From an uncultured Candidatus Poseidoniales archaeon (GTDB taxonomy: Archaea > Thermoplasmatota > Poseidoniia > Poseidoniales > Thalassarchaeaceae), in NCBI GenBank assembly GCA_902511005.1, contig CABXDN010000003.1, forward strand, positions 90,735 to 154,734: DNA of 64,000 nt, written 5' to 3'. Under the pieces are notes generated by a model that saw only the letters and a program-made list of their open reading frames with translations, was not told the DNA's origin and ran no database searches. The stretch's first letter is position 1; every line of letters begins with the position of its first letter. Both the position numbers and the translations under genes were made by a program. Of the stretch, positions 1 to 8,548 are shown one piece after another.

Positions 1-1662
1 GAGCGACTTTTAGCTATAGATCCAGATGACATTGAAGTATTGAAAGAACAAGCAATCTTATTGTCCGGAAGTGAGGATGTAAGATTGAATCGTAATGTAA
101 GAAGATTGGAAGCTTTAGGAGAGGATTTTGAAATATCCACTGATCAAATGGGTCTGAATAATATTTCAGGGCGTGCAAGTGATGTACAAAGTGCCATAAA
201 TCCTCATCTGAAAGAGCCTTCGACATCTGAGGGTTGGGCCGCTAAATCAGCAAAATTATTTCTTTTAGGAGAAATAGGCACGGCACTTGAATCAATTGAA
301 AAAGCTCTATACCTAGATCCAACAAGTTCTGAAGCATGGTTATTGAAAGCAAAGTTACTTGCTGCAGGCGATGACAGAACAAAGGAAGCCCTTCAAGCAG
401 TTCGTCGAGCGTCTGCCTTGGGAGAATATACAGTTTTACTAGAAAGTGAAATACTTGAGAATGATGGAAAATTAGACTCTGCTAGAGCAGTATTAGAAGA
501 ATGGTTAGAAAAAACTCCATCCGATGCGGAAGCACGGGGACGATTGAGTTTAGTTTTATTTCGTGCAGGAGCAATTGACTGGGCAACCAAAGTGCTTCAT
601 GAAGCTCCAGCAGAGGCTTGGGAGAGCGCTTCGTTGCATGTTATGGAAGGAAGGCTACACCTATTAGCTGCGGACGAGTATAGAGATAGAACTGGAGATC
701 ATGACCATATTATTCTATTAGATGCAACCATTTCTTTTGATTCAGCGATAGAAAAAGATAGAGAATCAGGTCTTGCATGGTTAGGGCGTTCTCGAGCTTT
801 GAGATATCAAGGGTCTTTGAAGGAGGCAGAGGTTGCTTTAGTAAGGGCTAGAAGGCTGATACCTGATCATCCTTCAATATCTCTGGAAGAGGCCCATTTA
901 TGTTTAGAAACTGGTAAATTGGACCAAGCAAATGCTCTAGTTTCAGAGGCATCGACAAATCTTCAAAGTCATTCTTCAATACCTTTCATAAGAGGAATAA
1001 TTGCCGCCCGACAAGGAAGATTTATTGAAGCTCAAACCTTTTTCTCTAAAGTTCTTTTAATTCAAGAAAATCATATCCGTGCAAGATTAAATAGGTGCTC
1101 AGCAGCACTATTATCGAATGATTTAGCGACAGCTCTTGATGATGCAGATTATCTTGTAGAACACGCTCCCGAATTGAATTTAGCTAGACAAAGACGTTCC
1201 GAGATTCTCATGAATCTTGGAGATTGGGAAGCAGCTGAAATTGAACTAAGAAAACTCCTCTCGAACCAACCAGAACATATTATGGCATTAGTTCATTTAG
1301 GTACTTGTATGATAGCTATGGATAAAGCAGAGCAAGCAGAGAAGCCACTAAATGATGCGATAAGATATGACCCCAAACATTCAGATGCATGGTATCAACG
1401 AGGTTTACTTTATCTTGACTTTGGAAGAGTTGAAGAAGCCAAATCTGACTTTGAGGCAGCGGCAAAGCATGATACCAAACACATAGACGCACGTTTGAGA
1501 ATTGCTGCAATTTTGCATGAAGGTGAAGACGCTACTGCTGCAGTTACTGCATGGAGAAAAGTGCTTGACATTGATCCTGAACACAGATTAGCAAGAAGAA
1601 GATTACAGGAATCTTCTGACCGCCAAAAAATCCTCAAGGTAAGGCCACATCCAAAGGATTGA
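1..1662 (+). CDS. TPR-repeat protein (5' end outside window)
   Basis: The frame is open from base 1, so this is the last 553 residues of a longer protein. It is built of helical repeats of about 34 residues with the tetratricopeptide pattern (A-x-L-x-P-x-x-x-x-A-W). The clearest copies are near the end, around 1360-1600, with segments such as 'DAWYQRGLLYLDFGRVEEA'. TPR proteins are scaffolds for protein-protein contacts; the sequence shows no enzymatic domain and no membrane segment in the visible part. It is followed 25 bases later by a thioredoxin-like gene on the same strand. Partner and role are unknown. Confidence 0.85.
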   Translation, partial: ERLLAIDPDDIEVLKEQAILLSGSEDVRLNRNVRRLEALGEDFEISTDQMGLNNISGRASDVQSAINPHLKEPSTSEGWAAKSAKLFLLGEIGTALESIEKALYLDPTSSEAWLLKAKLLAAGDDRTKEALQAVRRASALGEYTVLLESEILENDGKLDSARAVLEEWLEKTPSDAEARGRLSLVLFRAGAIDWATKVLHEAPAEAWESASLHVMEGRLHLLAADEYRDRTGDHDHIILLDATISFDSAIEKDRESGLAWLGRSRALRYQGSLKEAEVALVRARRLIPDHPSISLEEAHLCLETGKLDQANALVSEASTNLQSHSSIPFIRGIIAARQGRFIEAQTFFSKVLLIQENHIRARLNRCSAALLSNDLATALDDADYLVEHAPELNLARQRRSEILMNLGDWEAAEIELRKLLSNQPEHIMALVHLGTCMIAMDKAEQAEKPLNDAIRYDPKHSDAWYQRGLLYLDFGRVEEAKSDFEAAAKHDTKHIDARLRIAAILHEGEDATAAVTAWRKVLDIDPEHRLARRRLQESSDRQKILKVRPHPKD

Positions 1663-1687
1663 ACACTGAATTGCCTTAGCAACGGAT

Positions 1688-2242
1688 ATGTCTGCTTCCA
1701 GTGGAATTGAACCAAAGCAAAAAGCGCCTTCATTTGAATTACCCAACGCTAATCAGAAGTTAGGTATGGAAAATATATCTTTATCAGAGGCAATGGGCGC
1801 TAATGGAGCAATTATCTTATTCACTTGCAACCACTGTCCTTATGTCGTGGGGTCAGAATCTAGGATAGAAAAGATGGCCGAAAAGGCTAGAAATAGTGAT
1901 ATAGGCTTCATAGGAATTAATTCTAACGATCCAATCAAATATGAATCAGATTCTTGGACAAATATGGTGAAAAGAGCATCTAAAGGAATGTCTTACGCTT
2001 ACTTACATGATGCTGACCAATCAATTGCTACAATTTATGGTGCTGAGCGCACCCCTGAGTTTTATCTTATTGATTCATCAGGAATTGTAGTTTACAGAGG
2101 CCGTCTTGACGATTCACCCAGAGATCCTTCACATGCAACTACGTCCGAACTTTCCGATGCAATCAACCTACTTCTCGCTGGCAAACCTATTGTACAAGAT
2201 AGAACTGAAAGTATTGGCTGCTCTGTTAAATGGAAAATTTAG
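1688..2242 (+). CDS. Thioredoxin-like redoxin (AhpC/TSA-type)
   Basis: A 184-residue soluble protein with a thioredoxin fold. The active-site region reads 'ILFTCNHCPYV', placing a CxxC pair at residues 47 and 50, and 'ERTPEFYLID' (about 117-126) supplies the cis-proline segment. The N-terminal 'KAPSFELP' is the usual opening of AhpC/TSA redoxins. The CNHCPYV form is typical of a family annotated as thioredoxin-family or redoxin-domain proteins. It probably acts as a cytosolic thiol oxidoreductase or peroxiredoxin-like protein; the substrate cannot be read from the sequence. The stop overlaps an upstream ATG of the methyltransferase that follows, so the two are likely co-transcribed. Confidence 0.8.
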   Translation: MSASSGIEPKQKAPSFELPNANQKLGMENISLSEAMGANGAIILFTCNHCPYVVGSESRIEKMAEKARNSDIGFIGINSNDPIKYESDSWTNMVKRASKGMSYAYLHDADQSIATIYGAERTPEFYLIDSSGIVVYRGRLDDSPRDPSHATTSELSDAINLLLAGKPIVQDRTESIGCSVKWKI

Positions 2243-2250
2243 GTGTAAAA

Positions 2251-3066
2251 ATGAAAATGGGGATACCCGCCAAAATTTTTGCAACTCTGTTGAAATTATC
2301 CCCTTCATCTATACAAAATAAATTATGGAAATGGTGGTATCAGAAATTATCAAAGTCTCATGATAAGAAAGATTTCAGATTTATGAATTATGGATATATC
2401 GATTCTACCCCTCCTTCTTTAGAATTTTATGATGAACCATATCGCCTTTTTATACAATTATATGAGATGAACATTAGAAATATTGAATTTCATAATAAAG
2501 AAGTTCTTGAAGTTGGGTCAGGGAGAGGCGGTGGTGCTAGTTGGGTAGCCCGAACAATGAACCCCTCATCGTTAACCGGAGTAGATTTTTCCGGAGAAGC
2601 AGTTTCACTATCTAAAAAATGGTATGACAAACAAGAAAATCTGAATTTCATTGAAGGTAACGCAGAAGATTTACCATTTCCAGATTCTAGTTTTGATATT
2701 GTTTACAACGTCGAATCTTCACATTGTTACGGAAATATGTCAAAATTCATAAATGAGGCGTTCCGGATACTAAAGCCCGGAGGAAATTTCTGTTGGACTG
2801 ATTTTCGTGATGATAAGACTATGAAATTAACAAATCAATTGTTTTTAGATAGCGGCTTCAAAATAGTCTCTAAGCGAGAGATAACCAAAGAAGTATTAAC
2901 CGCTCTCGACTCAATTAATGAAGCAAAGAAAGAACGGATAAATGAGTTAGTTCCCAAAACAATCCGCCGTAGCTTTGAAACATTTGCGGGAATCGAGGGA
3001 ACGCCTGTTTATGAGGCATTTAAAAATCAAAAATTAAAGTATTTCTGTTACCGAATGACAAAGTAA
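2251..3066 (+). CDS. SAM-dependent methyltransferase (class I)
   Basis: Rossmann-fold methyltransferase. Motif I is 'VLEVGSGRGGGASWVA', followed by the acidic strand-2 motif 'GVDFSGEAV' and a post-I 'GNAEDLPFPDSSFDIVYNVES' region typical of UbiE-like and sterol or phthiotriol methyltransferase families. Two starts are possible: ATG at 2230, which would overlap the previous gene by 13 bases, or ATG at 2251. I prefer 2251 because AGGTG lies ten bases upstream and the overlap disappears. The substrate is unknown; relatives act on lipids, quinones or small molecules. Confidence 0.8.
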   Translation: MKMGIPAKIFATLLKLSPSSIQNKLWKWWYQKLSKSHDKKDFRFMNYGYIDSTPPSLEFYDEPYRLFIQLYEMNIRNIEFHNKEVLEVGSGRGGGASWVARTMNPSSLTGVDFSGEAVSLSKKWYDKQENLNFIEGNAEDLPFPDSSFDIVYNVESSHCYGNMSKFINEAFRILKPGGNFCWTDFRDDKTMKLTNQLFLDSGFKIVSKREITKEVLTALDSINEAKKERINELVPKTIRRSFETFAGIEGTPVYEAFKNQKLKYFCYRMTK

Positions 3067-3549
3067 CTAATATTGTTCCAATACTAATTCTGTTTGTGTA
3101 GATGTAATTTCACCAGGCGCCGCCAGCCACATACGGTCTAGTAAATTTCTTAGCGATACAGTGTCATCCACATGGACTATAGCGACCAAATCTGCATCTC
3201 CACTTATTTCGTATATACATTCAACCCCAGACCATCCAGAATATTCTCCCGCCAAACTTCCTATTTCAACCCCAGATCCAACTTTAAGTCGTATTAAAGC
3301 AGTTAATCCAATGCCTGCTTCTCTGATTGTATATCCTCGAATAACTCCATTATCCTCCATCTTTTTCATTCTAGTTCTTACTGTTCGTTCGGTAACATTA
3401 ACATTTTTTGCAATGTCTACAAAAGGCGCTCTACCGGAATCTCTAAGGAACGCTAGAATAGCTCTATCCAAGGAATCTACATCTACCATGTTCATTCCGC
3501 AAACTGAACCCTTTTTGACTCTTTTCGTATTTTGAACGTGTTGCATCAT
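3067..3549 (-). CDS. Lrp/AsnC-family transcriptional regulator
   Basis: Up to 160 residues. An AsnC-type helix-turn-helix (about residues 25-75: 'LDRAILAFLRDSGRAPFVDIAK' then 'VTERTVRTRMKKME') is followed by a RAM ligand-binding domain (about 85-158, 'DADLVAIVHVDD'). Such proteins form dimers or octamers that sense amino acids and control metabolism genes. In-frame ATGs at 3549, 3495 and 3489 are all possible. A TATA-like AT-rich element near 3585-3597 on the minus strand fits the outer start with a short leader, while family alignment fits 3489-3495. Convergent with the methyltransferase; the regulated genes are not evident. Confidence 0.88.
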   Translation of the reverse strand: MMQHVQNTKRVKKGSVCGMNMVDVDSLDRAILAFLRDSGRAPFVDIAKNVNVTERTVRTRMKKMEDNGVIRGYTIREAGIGLTALIRLKVGSGVEIGSLAGEYSGWSGVECIYEISGDADLVAIVHVDDTVSLRNLLDRMWLAAPGEITSTQTELVLEQY

Positions 3550-3642
3550 CTCATTTTTTCCGTATTCAGGTAAGTAATCCTATACTATTTTTAACAATTA
3601 TACTAAGTTGCATTGAAATGGGACGCCAACATTTGAGTATAC

Positions 3643-4077
3643 ATGACCGGGGATGAGGCGATAGGCCATCTCCGAGTTCAAGAGTATCTTGATGATGTTT
3701 CAAATCTTAATTTATCATTCTCTAAGTCTCAGTGGTATAATGTAGATGTCGCCGCTTTACTTGTAAATTGTAAATTGATAAGTCATGATATTGACGAAGC
3801 CACCGGATCATCTTTACTTTTCTTAGAAAAGAGTGTATTATTATGTTGCCCTAATTCGGGAAGAATGCATCATTATCCTAAACATCTATTGCATTGTTTC
3901 ATTGACGATAAGAGGAATATGCCAATTGAGATAGACGGGGTTATCTTCAAAGCCGAATTATTTTCAATTTCGCCATCAGAAGAACAACTTTGTTGGGAGG
4001 AGATATGCCGTTCAGAAATGGAAATCCCTGGTATTCAGAACAAAGTTTCTCGTTGGTTGAGTTGGTTGAATTCATAA
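3643..4077 (+). CDS. Hypothetical protein, 144 aa
   Basis: Not recognised. A soluble acidic protein with several cysteines and histidines in the middle ('LLCCPNSGRMHHYPKHLLHC', about 79-98), which could bind a metal, although no standard zinc-finger spacing is obvious. The reading frame keeps the codon usage of its neighbours, and it lies 47 bases before the enolase start on the same strand, so it may share a transcript with eno. It is divergent from the Lrp gene, so regulation by that protein is possible but not shown. Confidence 0.6.
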   Translation: MTGDEAIGHLRVQEYLDDVSNLNLSFSKSQWYNVDVAALLVNCKLISHDIDEATGSSLLFLEKSVLLCCPNSGRMHHYPKHLLHCFIDDKRNMPIEIDGVIFKAELFSISPSEEQLCWEEICRSEMEIPGIQNKVSRWLSWLNS

Positions 4078-4123
4078 TTCAGCAATCGCAACATTCAGAG
4101 CATCAGTGCTGTTGGGCATATCA

Positions 4124-5374
4124 ATGAGCGGTATAATTACAGATCTTAAAGCCCGCACTATAATCGACTCAAGAGGAAATCCGACAGTTGAAGTTGATTG
4201 TTATGTTGATGGTATTTTATCTGGCCGTGCAGCAGTTCCTTCTGGCGCAAGTACGGGAAGTCACGAGGCTGTTGAATTGCGAGATAATCTAGATAATTGG
4301 ATGGGTAAAGGAGTAAATCAAGCAGTTGTTAATGTTAATACAAAAATCAAAGATCTACTGGTAGGATTAGAGGTTTCAAATCAAGAAGAAGTTGACGCAT
4401 CTATGTTGACGCTAGATGGGACAGCGAATAAAGCAAATTTAGGCGCTAATGCAATTTTGGGAGTTTCTATGGCAGTAATTCGAGCCGCCGCGGCACGAAC
4501 AAAATCTCCTCTTTGGTCATATATCTCAAAAAAAGAAGAAAATAGTTTACCAGTTCCGTTAATGAACATCCTGAATGGAGGGGCTCATGCGGCTTCAAAT
4601 GTAGATGTACAAGAATTTATGGTGGTGCCACACGGATTTGATAATTTTTCAGAATCTCTCCGAGCAGGCACTGAGATATATCATTCATTAAAGGCAGTAC
4701 TGAAAGAAGAAGGATTGCTTGGTGGTGTAGGGGATGAGGGGGGCTTTGCCCCTAATTTACCTCGGAACGAGGAAGGGCTTAGATATCTTGTAGGAGCTAT
4801 CGAAAAAGCAGGTTATTCCCCCGGTAATCAAGTCTCAATAGCATTAGATGTAGCCGCGCAAGAATTCTATGATGGCCAGAATTATCATATTGATAATAGG
4901 GCCATAAACGGAGAAGAGTTAGGTAAACTATACTCTTCTTGGTTGGATAATTATCCAATTGTATCCTTGGAGGACCCCTTCGGAGAAGATGACTGGAATT
5001 CTTGGATTGAATTCACTAAGAGGGAAGGACATAGGGTTCAAATTGTTGGAGACGACTTGTATGTAACCAATCCCTCGCGTTTACAAAGAGGAATTGATAA
5101 TAGTGCATCTAATTCTATACTCATTAAGTTGAATCAAATAGGGACAGTTACTGAGACGCTACAGGTTATCGAAATGGCCCGTGAGGCTAATTTCGGTATT
5201 ATTATTTCTCATAGATCAGGGGAAACTTCAGATGATATAATTGCAGATATATCAGTAGGTACCAATTCAGGGCAAATTAAGACAGGGGCCCCTGCAAGGA
5301 GCGATCGAACCGCTAAGTATAACCAATTGCTGAGAATTAGTGAGACTTGCTCTCAATATAGCCGTTTATTCTAA
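4124..5374 (+). CDS. eno: Enolase (phosphopyruvate hydratase)
   Basis: Catalyses 2-phosphoglycerate to phosphoenolpyruvate in glycolysis and gluconeogenesis; cytosolic, Mg-dependent. Family hallmarks are all present: N-terminal 'ARTIIDSRGNPTVEVD', loop 'SGASTGSHEA', 'GDEGGFAP', metal ligands in 'SLEDPF' and 'VGDDLYVTN', the catalytic-lysine strand 'SILIKLNQIGTVTE' and the signature 'SHRSGET'. ATG 4124 is chosen over an upstream in-frame GTG at 4106 because it gives the normal enolase N terminus and about 416 residues. The 3' end overlaps the converging deoxyhypusine-synthase-like gene by nine bases. Confidence 0.97.
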   Translation: MSGIITDLKARTIIDSRGNPTVEVDCYVDGILSGRAAVPSGASTGSHEAVELRDNLDNWMGKGVNQAVVNVNTKIKDLLVGLEVSNQEEVDASMLTLDGTANKANLGANAILGVSMAVIRAAAARTKSPLWSYISKKEENSLPVPLMNILNGGAHAASNVDVQEFMVVPHGFDNFSESLRAGTEIYHSLKAVLKEEGLLGGVGDEGGFAPNLPRNEEGLRYLVGAIEKAGYSPGNQVSIALDVAAQEFYDGQNYHIDNRAINGEELGKLYSSWLDNYPIVSLEDPFGEDDWNSWIEFTKREGHRVQIVGDDLYVTNPSRLQRGIDNSASNSILIKLNQIGTVTETLQVIEMAREANFGIIISHRSGETSDDIIADISVGTNSGQIKTGAPARSDRTAKYNQLLRISETCSQYSRLF

Positions 5375-6316
5375 GGACGCAAGAATCAAAGGTAAGACAA
5401 TAGTTGCATCGGATTCTATTACAAATTTAGGTGTATCAACATCTAATTTTTCCCAACTTATTTTTTCATTTGGAGGGGCTCCCGAGTAACCGCCATAAGA
5501 TGGACTAGATTCCGATATTTGAGCGAACCAAGACCATAAGTCAACATCTATTGCAACATCTTGCCGGAGCATCGGAACAACACAAATCGCGAAGTCACCA
5601 GCAATGCCTCCTCCGACTTGTAGTAATCCAGTAGGTGAATTATCTTCCCTATACCAATCAGATAGTGCTTGCATAGCATGCAAGCCTCCCAATACAATAT
5701 CTGGTGAAGATATAGTACAATCAATTACTCTAGCTGTTAGAATATTCCCTAGTGTCGAATCTTCCCAACCTGGTACAAAAATAGGTAGATTTGCATCCGC
5801 TGCGGCTAGAAGCCAAGAATTTTTTGGATCTGCGTCGTATTCCAAATTACCATGCAATAACAAATCATATAGATATTCATGAGGAAATCTTCTGTCTCCC
5901 GCTGCATCTGCATCTTTCCACAGTTTAATTAATGGCTTTTCTATATGCCGGATTGCTTCCTGTTCCGGTATTGCAACATCAGTGACTCGATTAAAACCTC
6001 TTTTTTGTAAACCTTTATCGTCTTCAGCAGTCCAACTCCTCCAATCTTTTATTTTTTCATAAGAAGATTTAGCGACTAAATTAAATAGATCTTCTTCAAG
6101 ATTAGCTCCTGTGCAACATATCGCATGAATTTTCTGTGATCTGATGGCTGGAGCCAACGACCGTCCGATTTCAGCAGTGGACATAGCGCCAGCCAAAGTA
6201 ATCATTATTCTGCCGTCATTTTTTAAAAAATCTCGTAAAGATTCACAACAAGTTGCAAGTACACCGGCATTGAAATGTTTGTAATGATACCCAATGAAAT
6301 CTTTAATTTCCATCAT
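5366..6316 (-). CDS. Deoxyhypusine synthase-family protein lacking the catalytic lysine
   Basis: A 316-residue member of the DHS fold. NAD-binding segments 'TLAGAMSTAEIGRSLAPAI' (about 40-58) and 'CTGANLEEDLF' are present, and the C-terminal 'SGAPPNEKISWEKL' matches the DHS active-site block. In canonical DHS the lysine that forms the enzyme-imine intermediate follows a GGG motif; here the segment at residue 235 reads 'GGGIAGDFAICVVPM', with no lysine. I recall this 'GGGIAGDF' form from bacterial DHS-family proteins whose function differs from eIF5A modification. It sits seven bases downstream of speD, which supports a polyamine-related reaction. True substrate uncertain: hypusine formation, homospermidine-type chemistry or another aminobutyl transfer. 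Confidence 0.85.
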   Translation of the reverse strand: MMEIKDFIGYHYKHFNAGVLATCCESLRDFLKNDGRIMITLAGAMSTAEIGRSLAPAIRSQKIHAICCTGANLEEDLFNLVAKSSYEKIKDWRSWTAEDDKGLQKRGFNRVTDVAIPEQEAIRHIEKPLIKLWKDADAAGDRRFPHEYLYDLLLHGNLEYDADPKNSWLLAAADANLPIFVPGWEDSTLGNILTARVIDCTISSPDIVLGGLHAMQALSDWYREDNSPTGLLQVGGGIAGDFAICVVPMLRQDVAIDVDLWSWFAQISESSPSYGGYSGAPPNEKISWEKLDVDTPKFVIESDATIVLPLILASLE

Positions 6317-6322
6317 AAACCC

Positions 6323-6691
6323 TCATTGTTTAAATCTTTTAATTTCCTTCCTACTTATTTCTTTAATGTTTTCCATCTCAGAAATAAGTTTTTCATGAAT
6401 TGTATCTATAATTGCATTAGGATCTCCCGCCCCACAAGTAAATGCATCAATCGCTAATAAGCCATTTCCATAGTAGCAGTGAGCACTTACATGACTTTCG
6501 TCTAGTAAAACTACTGCAGCAAAACCAGGAGGGCTTTCCGAACCATCAAATTCTTCAACGTGTGAATGGACTTCTCTAACCTTGGCATTTTTAACTGCAT
6601 GACGCATTAATTCTAGCATCCATCTCCCATCTCGAACTTCATTAAAATCACATTTGACATAGTCAACACAAATTTGTTTTCCATGAGACAT
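6323..6691 (-). CDS. speD: S-adenosylmethionine decarboxylase proenzyme
   Basis: Makes decarboxylated AdoMet, the aminopropyl donor for spermidine. A small prokaryotic-type proenzyme of 122 residues. The self-cleavage site is visible in 'LLDESHVSAHCYYG': processing is expected between Glu65 and Ser66, with Ser becoming the pyruvoyl group, and the conserved 'AIDAFTCG' block carries the active-site cysteine. An in-frame start exists at 6721 inside the upstream aminotransferase, but ATG 6691 is preceded by a good ribosome-binding site (GGAGGG, 8-9 bases upstream) and gives the family length. It lies between the aminotransferase and the DHS-like gene, apparently one operon. Confidence 0.93.
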   Translation of the reverse strand: MSHGKQICVDYVKCDFNEVRDGRWMLELMRHAVKNAKVREVHSHVEEFDGSESPPGFAAVVLLDESHVSAHCYYGNGLLAIDAFTCGAGDPNAIIDTIHEKLISEMENIKEISRKEIKRFKQ

Positions 6692-6708
6692 TTTGATTTC
6701 CCTCCTTT

Positions 6709-7839
6709 CTAAAGTAACCATTTTCTCAATCTTCTCAAACCTTCTATTATCACTTCTTCGTCAGCAGCGTACGAAACTCTAACAAATCCCTCTCCGCCAG
6801 TAATCAATGAAGCAGGAATTAATTGTACTCCAGCTTTCAAAGCCCCATCGGCGAATTCAATATCCGTCATCCCAGTACCAGTGATATCTACGAATGCGTA
6901 GAATGCACCTTCCAATTTTCCGACTCTTAATCCTGGGATTTCAGATAAGCCATTTCTCATAAGTTCTCTTCTATTCAAATATTCTGAGTTGAACCTTTCA
7001 ACATCATTATCACAAGAAAGTGCTACTTTAGCCGCCTCCATCATAAAGGTTGGAACGTGAGATGCCGAATTAGCCTGAGATTTAATAGCAGCCTTCATTG
7101 CATTTTCAGGGCCGGTAAGGAAACCTAGACGCATCCCAGTCATAGCCCATGATTTCGACCATCCGTTAACAATTAATGTTCTTTCTTTTCCTCCGGGGCA
7201 GATTGCAGGAGAAACATGAGGATAATCTGTCCAATTTAGACGAGCATATATTTCATCTGAAACAATCCACAAATCGTGTTCCACTGCGATTTTTACAATC
7301 TCTGTGACTTCATCGGGTGTAAATACAGCCCCAGTGGGATTATTCGGAGAATTAAGTAAAATCATCTTTGTTTTGTCAGTAATAGCGGATTTTATAGCAT
7401 CTAAATCTGGATGAAAATTATCTTTTCTGACAGGAACATGTACTGGAACCGCTCCAATGAGTTCTAACATAGGTTCGTAAGAAGCCCATGATGGTGCTAA
7501 CAAAATCACTTCCTCCCCTGGCATTGTAGTAATCATGAAAGAATATAGCAGCGCTTGTTTGGCGCCAGGAGTAATTACAACATTTTCGGCTACCGTTTCA
7601 ATCTGATGTTTATCTAATAAATAATCTGCGACAGCTTGGCACAAATCCATTGAACCAGCACCTCTAGTATATTTTGTATTCCCTGCATCTAGGCCCTTTA
7701 TGGCAGAATCAATTATCTCTCTCGGAGTATCAAAGCCCGGCTCCCCAACAGTCCATCGAATTACCTCTGGACCGGGTGGTTGTAAGTACGGTGCAAAGCC
7801 AACACCTAGGCCATCGTAGCGAGATGAAACATCGGGCAC
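6709..7839 (-). CDS. Class I/II PLP-dependent aminotransferase (AspC-like)
   Basis: A 376-residue fold-type I aminotransferase. PLP contacts are visible: 'SPNNPTG' (Asn about 167), 'VSDEIYARL' (Asp 195, Tyr 198) and the Schiff-base lysine Lys229 in 'NGWSKSWAMTGMRLGF'. The C-terminal substrate-carboxylate arginine is in 'EGFVRVSYA'. This resembles subgroup I-gamma aspartate or broad-specificity aminotransferases. The start is GTG at 7839 ('MPDVSSRYDG'); a short inverted repeat lies just upstream. It is the first gene of the run with speD and the DHS-like gene; a metabolic link, such as methionine salvage, is possible but not demonstrated. Confidence 0.87.
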   Translation of the reverse strand: MPDVSSRYDGLGVGFAPYLQPPGPEVIRWTVGEPGFDTPREIIDSAIKGLDAGNTKYTRGAGSMDLCQAVADYLLDKHQIETVAENVVITPGAKQALLYSFMITTMPGEEVILLAPSWASYEPMLELIGAVPVHVPVRKDNFHPDLDAIKSAITDKTKMILLNSPNNPTGAVFTPDEVTEIVKIAVEHDLWIVSDEIYARLNWTDYPHVSPAICPGGKERTLIVNGWSKSWAMTGMRLGFLTGPENAMKAAIKSQANSASHVPTFMMEAAKVALSCDNDVERFNSEYLNRRELMRNGLSEIPGLRVGKLEGAFYAFVDITGTGMTDIEFADGALKAGVQLIPASLITGGEGFVRVSYAADEEVIIEGLRRLRKWLL

Positions 7840-7846
7840 GAGCCTA

Positions 7847-7858
7847 GGGTGTGCACCC
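7847..7858. promoter_or_regulatory. Short inverted repeat upstream of aminotransferase/speD operon
   Basis: GGGTG and CACCC arms separated by two bases, eight bases upstream of the GTG start of the aminotransferase, followed by a run of C (G on the coding strand). The position suits an operator or leader hairpin, but the site is short and could be chance. Confidence 0.25.
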
Positions 7859-7950
7859 CCCCCATCAAGATATGCTGTACGGGCACTCGTTGTAAATGGT
7901 AGTCTTTAACGAAGAATCTTCAAACACAAGGTCTGTTACGCAAGGCCACA

Positions 7951-8024
7951 GCATGGGTGGCAGAGTAGCTATGCAGCGGACTGCAAATCCGCGGACCTGG
8001 GTGCAAATCCCGGCCTGTGCTCCA
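7951..8024 (+). tRNA. tRNA-Cys (anticodon GCA), CCA encoded
   Basis: Folds as a complete tRNA. The acceptor stem GCATGGG (7951-7957) pairs with CCTGTGC (8014-8020) using two G-U pairs. The anticodon stem GCGGA/TCCGC closes a CTGCAAA loop with anticodon GCA at 7983-7985. The T stem CTGGG/CCCGG closes loop TGCAAAT (8002-8008). The discriminator is U73 (8021), the usual cysteine identity base, and CCA is encoded (8022-8024). The D stem has a non-canonical 13-22 pair, as often in tRNA-Cys. Two oddities: position 18 is A (7967) instead of G, and position 55 is G (8003) instead of U. No intron. Confidence 0.93.
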
Positions 8025-8047
8025 AATTATTATTCCTAGCGTAGCTC

Positions 8048-8539
8048 TTATTCAGAACTCCATTCCATGTCATAATGAGGCCCTATATCTTCTATTTCAA
8101 AAATATCGGACACGATCTTAAACCCACACCTCGAATACATTGGTACTGCGCGTATTCTAGCATTACACCAAATCCCGGTATTTTCTTTTTTGGCTTCATC
8201 TTGTAAGGATTTAACAATATCAGATCCAATTCCTAGGTTTCTGAAAGAAGAATCGACAGCCATACCCCTTATTCTATATTTACACCCTTTTCTTGCATCA
8301 ACTTGTAATGTAGAGCAACCTACCATTTTTTGGCCTACAAATGCACAAAGAAACTTAGTACGAATATCGTCATCAACATCTGGATAATGTTCACTTCCTC
8401 TTGGCATACCAACTCTCAATACTCTAAATCTTAAATCAAGATGGTTTTCATCCATTGAATCTAGCCATACTAATCGATGTTGCATATATTCTGTGTACAT
8501 CTCATAATTCAATAAACTATCTTTTGTCGGCGCCTTCAA
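8048..8539 (-). CDS. GNAT-family N-acetyltransferase
   Basis: A 163-residue GNAT fold. The acetyl-CoA pyrophosphate loop is 'RNLGIG' (residues 100-105) after strand 4 'YRIRGMAVD', and a C-terminal 'PMYSRCGFK' motif B follows. The N-terminal part ('FRVLRVGMPRGSEHYPDVDD') resembles small-molecule GNATs of unknown substrate. It stands alone on the minus strand between tRNA-Cys and a divergent membrane-protein gene starting nine bases away. Substrate not predictable. Confidence 0.8.
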   Translation of the reverse strand: MKAPTKDSLLNYEMYTEYMQHRLVWLDSMDENHLDLRFRVLRVGMPRGSEHYPDVDDDIRTKFLCAFVGQKMVGCSTLQVDARKGCKYRIRGMAVDSSFRNLGIGSDIVKSLQDEAKKENTGIWCNARIRAVPMYSRCGFKIVSDIFEIEDIGPHYDMEWSSE

Positions 8540-8548
8540 ATCTAACTT

